Shown piece by piece: positions 60,777 to 64,000 of a stretch of DNA of 64,000 nucleotides (the first letter of the stretch is position 1; each line of letters starts with the position of its first letter). The notes under the pieces are model-generated. The model had not been told where the DNA came from. It did no database searches and worked only from the letters and a program-made list of their open reading frames with translations. The DNA lies in assembly GCF_008711175.1 (NCBI RefSeq), contig NZ_VWNF01000021.1:62001-126000 (forward strand). The letters are read 5' to 3'. The stretch is from Nesterenkonia ebinurensis. Lineage in GTDB: Bacteria; Actinomycetota; Actinomycetes; Actinomycetales; Micrococcaceae. The position numbers and the translations under genes were made by a program.

Positions 60777-62114
60777 TCAGCCACGTTCAAGCTGCTGCTC
60801 CAAGTCCTGAATTCCGGCGGCAACTGCATCGTCAATGTCCTGACCGCCATTGAAAATATTGTCGTTGGCGTTCTCGATCAGCTGCTGCCACCCTGCGCCT
60901 GCCGGAGGGGGCTCAGGCCTGTCTCGCATCGGCTGCTCGTCGACCCTAGCCTGCATGTCCAGCATCCGCTGTTCGGCTTCGTCGGCGTCCTGTTCAATGC
61001 GCTCGATGACGCTCGGATTCACAGGGAACCCGGTGGCCAGGCCCACCATCTCCGCTGCGCTCTCGTCGTTGAGGAAATAGTTCAGGAACGCTGCCGCTGC
61101 TTCAGGGTTATCCGCAGATCGCGCCACGCACATACGAATGTGATAGTGGAACTGGTAGTCATCCGTTGAGTCAGAGTCTTCTGGATACTTGAACAGGTCC
61201 AGGTCATGGTCTGAAGAGAAGCTGACGTTGTCCAAGTACTGGTTGAGCTGAACCAGGTAAAGCCCTGTCCGATGTCCCGTCTGCGTCCACTGCGTCTCGC
61301 TGCCGCTGACTTGCGGGGGCATGACCGCACCCCTGTCGATGGCGCTCTGCCACATAGCGAACCAGCCGGCGAGAATGTCTGGATCAAGGACGAGATTCCC
61401 ACCGCCGCCAAAGATCTCGCCACCCTGCTGCCTGATCCACAGGTGAGCATGCTGATAGAAGGCCCCCATTGAGGAGATTCCCCAGTTGCCTTCCTCTGTC
61501 GCATCGCTGTACTCCTGAGCAAGGTCCCAGAAGTCCTCCCAGCTCCAGCTTTCGTCGTCGGGAAGGTCTGTGATTCCGGCCTCTTCGAATGCGGTGCGGT
61601 CGATCTGCACGGCCGGGCTGTACTGGGTGTAGACCGGAGCGACCTGTCGACCGTTGATCTCCCATGACGAAACCAGGTCGGACGGCATCTCATTGAAGTT
61701 GATGATGTCGTCTGGCAGCTCATTGAGGTCAAGAAGCACATCGGCGTCGGCGAAGCTGGTCGCCTGGTTGGCCGGGATCCAGAAGGTGTCCGGGAGGTTC
61801 CGCCCACCGGCTTGGACAGAAATACGGTCGAGGTATGGGGAGTACTCCGCGGGCTCAAGCTGGATGGAAACGTCGGGCTCAACATCTTCGAAGCCTTGCG
61901 CGAAGGGAGCGTACAGCTCCTGGCGATGAGCATTGCCCCACCAAGCAAACCGCACGTTACCGGCGATCTCGCCATCTCCGACGGCTCCGCCACCATTTCC
62001 ACCGCAAGCAACGGCGAATGCACCGGCTCCCACTGTCGCTGAACTTAGCGCGAGGAAGTTCCTCCTTGAAAGTGGTCGCCGAGTCAGAGGCCGAGTTCTC
62101 TTACTGCTGTGCAT
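60777..62114 (-). CDS. Sugar-binding lipoprotein with Tat-type signal (second CUT1 importer)
   Basis: A 445-residue binding protein. The N-terminus carries a twin-arginine motif, LSRRNFLALSSATVGAG, directly followed by the lipobox FAVACGG, so it is probably exported folded by Tat and then lipidated, unlike the other binding proteins here. The mature part has VRFAWWGNAHRQELYAPFAQ, YLDRISVQAGGRNLPDTFWI and ESWSWEDFWDLAQEYSDATEEG. GAAGGAG precedes the ATG. It heads the second importer operon. Ligand unknown; the divergent glycosidase-like gene suggests an acidic or aminated oligosaccharide. Confidence 0.9.
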   Translation of the reverse strand: MHSSKRTRPLTRRPLSRRNFLALSSATVGAGAFAVACGGNGGGAVGDGEIAGNVRFAWWGNAHRQELYAPFAQGFEDVEPDVSIQLEPAEYSPYLDRISVQAGGRNLPDTFWIPANQATSFADADVLLDLNELPDDIINFNEMPSDLVSSWEINGRQVAPVYTQYSPAVQIDRTAFEEAGITDLPDDESWSWEDFWDLAQEYSDATEEGNWGISSMGAFYQHAHLWIRQQGGEIFGGGGNLVLDPDILAGWFAMWQSAIDRGAVMPPQVSGSETQWTQTGHRTGLYLVQLNQYLDNVSFSSDHDLDLFKYPEDSDSTDDYQFHYHIRMCVARSADNPEAAAAFLNYFLNDESAAEMVGLATGFPVNPSVIERIEQDADEAEQRMLDMQARVDEQPMRDRPEPPPAGAGWQQLIENANDNIFNGGQDIDDAVAAGIQDLEQQLERG

Positions 62115-62754
62115 TTCAGCTCCTTCAATTGGTGGGAGAATCAGTGTGCCCGGCTTTCAAACCTCTGGGCGACACTGCACCCCGCGATCTTCAAGATGCC
62201 CGAGTCTGGCAGGTGGTGATTAGCTCGAGACCTCCGGGACGGCGTGATCCACCCTACAAAGCTAAATAGGCACAACGTGAGGCGAAGCACATGTGCGCAA
62301 ATGCACTATTGAGGTGCAAACATGCACGCATGTGAGAATGCATGAAGTCCCCCTCGCGGCGCACGCAACCTCTCGCCTCAACACCTCCAACACGACCACC
62401 GAGAAGCGAATCCCCGAGGCATCAGCGGCCAGGCCCAACACTCACCCTCCAGCCCAATAAGCACACTGGAGAGTGACTTGTCCCACAGTAGTGGCGAACA
62501 GACTCCATGGGTGAAGCACCACGCCCTCTGCACCAGCAACGCGAAGCACGAAAGCACGCACTCCAACTCCATGCAGTCCTTTTGCGCAGAACCAGAACCC
62601 CTCACTGAACAATTGTGCTCACCCGTTGTGCAAGTTTGCTCATTTAGTGATGCTCCTCACTTGAGGCATCGTTATATGTGCTGTTGATTGTCAGGGCGAG
62701 TCCATGTGTAAGACCCGAGTCGCTCTACCGATGAGTACCCAAAGGAGTGTTGAG
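62115..62754. other. 640-bp divergent intergenic region with several inverted repeats
   Basis: No gene is supported here. It holds GCACATGTGC (62287-62296), GTGCA-AACA-TGCAC (62314-62327, a LacI-like site about 200 bp before the binding-protein gene) and GCAAGTTTGC (62630-62639, similar half-sites near the divergent gene). These suggest one regulator controlling both directions, encoded elsewhere. Base composition is lower in GC than the flanking genes on the left. Confidence 0.5.
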
Positions 62755-64000
62755 GTGACGGTTCGAGTGTCTTTGGTTGAGCAGGTTGTGAGGTCGTCTG
62801 TGGTTGATTGGGCTATTGGACGCTTGTCTTCAATCTTGGATGCTCAAGGTGTTCGTGTTGCTGATGGCCCGGTGGATGTATTGGCTCATGGTGGGGATGC
62901 GTTGTGGCTTCAGTGTGCTGTTGATGATGAGGGGCCAGCGGGTGAGGAAGCGTTTAGTTTTGAGGTCTCGGGGGAATCTTCTGTGCTCGTACTGAGAGTC
63001 ACCGGCGGTGGTGTACGGGGGTTGATGTATGGGGTCTTGGAGTTAGCTGATATCGCCAAGCATGCTGCTGACCCTGTGCAGGCACTGCGGGGGGTCGCTC
63101 CTGGAGTGTTCGAGCCCGCCACTGCGGTTCGCGGGGTACTGAGAACACTGGTCAGTGATGTGCAGGATATGTCCTGGTTCTTGGATAAGCGCTTTTGGTC
63201 TGAGTACTTGACAGCTCTTGCTACGCACCGGATCAACCGTTTTCATCTGGCTCTAGGAATGCAGTACAACTATTCGCATGATCCGGATGCGCAGGACAAC
63301 TACTTAGCATTTGCATATCCCTTTCTTGTAGATGTTGAAGGGTACGACGTTTCAGCTGACGGTGTGGACGCTGAAGAGCGTGCTCGAAATCTTGCGATGC
63401 TACGGTGGATCAGCTCCCAGGCCGCATTGCGAGGGATTCATTTCCAGTTGGGGCTGTGGAACCACGCTTATGACTTCATGGACAGTCCGCGCCAGCGATA
63501 CCGGATCCAGGGCTTGGACAAGTCAAATCATGCCCAATATTGCCGAGCTGGGTTGGCGCAGCTGCTACGGGAGTGCCCGGACATCAGCGGGGTGACGGTG
63601 CGTGTTCATTATGAAGGCGGGGTCCATGAACCCACTCATGAGTTCTGGTCTGAGGTGTTCCAAGGAGCAGGAGATTCTGGTCGTGCAGTAGAGATCGACA
63701 TGCACTCCAAAGGTGTGGATTCCAGGATTCTGGATTCTGCCCGCAGCGCTGGTGGACCGTTCATGATCTCGGGAAAGTACTGGGCTGAGCATCAGGGACT
63801 GCCGTACCACCAAGCTGCGGTGCGTGACATGGAGGCCGCACTCCCTCCGCGGGAAGGACTCAGTGGAGTCACCCGCGCAGTACGCAGGTTCACCCGGTAC
63901 GGGATGGGAGATTTCCTGCACCAGGACCGGGATTATGGTTTCTTGTTCCGGATCTGGCCTGGGACTCAGCGGGTACTGCATTGGGGGGATCCTGACCAGG
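62755..64000 (+). CDS. Glycosidase-like protein with GH20/GH67-type N-domain and TIM barrel (3' end outside window)
   Basis: An open frame from GTG 62755 (AAGGAG about 9 bp upstream) through the window edge, 415 codons visible. Residues about 30-110 look like the small alpha/beta domain that precedes GH20 and GH67 barrels (LRVTGGGVRGLMYGVLELADI). The barrel starts RGVLRTLVSDVQDMSWFLDKR, continues THRINRFHLALGMQYNYSHDP, GIHFQLGLWNHAYDF, VTVRVHYEGGVHEPTHEFW, VEIDMHSKGVDSRIL and ends RIWPGTQRVLHWGDPD. I recognise the family as conserved in polysaccharide-degrading bacteria, but no activity is established to my knowledge. No signal peptide. Codons end in T/G more often than in neighbouring genes. 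Confidence 0.75.
   Translation, partial: MTVRVSLVEQVVRSSVVDWAIGRLSSILDAQGVRVADGPVDVLAHGGDALWLQCAVDDEGPAGEEAFSFEVSGESSVLVLRVTGGGVRGLMYGVLELADIAKHAADPVQALRGVAPGVFEPATAVRGVLRTLVSDVQDMSWFLDKRFWSEYLTALATHRINRFHLALGMQYNYSHDPDAQDNYLAFAYPFLVDVEGYDVSADGVDAEERARNLAMLRWISSQAALRGIHFQLGLWNHAYDFMDSPRQRYRIQGLDKSNHAQYCRAGLAQLLRECPDISGVTVRVHYEGGVHEPTHEFWSEVFQGAGDSGRAVEIDMHSKGVDSRILDSARSAGGPFMISGKYWAEHQGLPYHQAAVRDMEAALPPREGLSGVTRAVRRFTRYGMGDFLHQDRDYGFLFRIWPGTQRVLHWGDPDQ

Noticed and set aside
1-64000. tRNA, rRNA, CRISPR arrays or prophage genes
   Set aside because: None could be supported by reading either strand; no regularly spaced direct repeats or cloverleaf-like segments were noticed.

Overview
This is a 64-kb chromosomal window from a high-GC Gram-positive actinobacterium. 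Pointers to that are a DUF3073 protein, a clpB gene behind a HspR-type HAIR box, GTG starts, FemX-type cell-wall enzyme, Cys-anchored lipoproteins and many CUT1/LplBC sugar importers without their own ATPase. The secreted and lipoprotein products are very acidic, which suits a halotolerant Micrococcaceae-like organism such as Nesterenkonia or Yaniella; that genus guess is inference only. No rRNA, tRNA, CRISPR array, integrase or transposase was recognised.

Layout. (1) 1-17.8 kb is mostly chromosomal core: 3' end of purM, a MazEF-like toxin-antitoxin pair, an orphan DNA methyltransferase, a queuosine-precursor transporter, FemX, a drug-efflux MFS/TetR/nucleoside-hydrolase operon, a sirtuin, DUF3073, clpB, membrane proteins and a luciferase-like oxidoreductase. 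(2) 17.9-28.0 kb is a compact ten-gene catabolic cluster: type III glutamine-synthetase-like ligase, MetX-like alpha/beta hydrolase, D-2-hydroxyacid dehydrogenase, GarR-like reductase, FAD monooxygenase, an SsuABC-like importer and a TetR regulator. It is bracketed by a 49-bp direct repeat (one mismatch) that is the 3' end of the neighbouring polysaccharide deacetylase gene, so it looks like an inserted island. (3) 29.7-39.7 kb is a carbohydrate locus: Gfo/Idh/MocA dehydrogenase, DUF993, sugar isomerase, LplB/LplC importer with lipoprotein, DUF624 and a GH43 enzyme. Two identical, inverted LacI-type operators control its two promoters. (4) 39.9-40.5 kb is a HigBA toxin-antitoxin pair, followed by a nitroreductase. 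(5) 41.4-52.5 kb is an oligopeptide-type ABC importer, two paralogous YtcJ-type amidohydrolases, an MFS protein and a divergent LacI regulator, with matching operators at both ends. (6) 52.6-62.1 kb holds a GH3 beta-glycosidase with a CUT1 importer and then a second complete CUT1 importer. (7) From 62.7 kb to the edge runs an incomplete gene for a large glycosidase-like protein.

The most unusual feature is a dispersed palindromic repeat of about 75 bp. It occurs in frame inside two genes (nucleoside hydrolase and sirtuin), where it adds a peptide ending AAGTST at loop positions. It is also intact between two genes of the carbohydrate locus, and occurs as decayed copies in the 5' end of the sirtuin gene and the 3' end of the sugar isomerase gene. 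A second, hairpin-rich repeat appears to be shared by the sirtuin N-terminal extension and the linker of the GH43 enzyme. These behave like the protein-coding palindromic elements known from Rickettsia, here in an actinobacterium.
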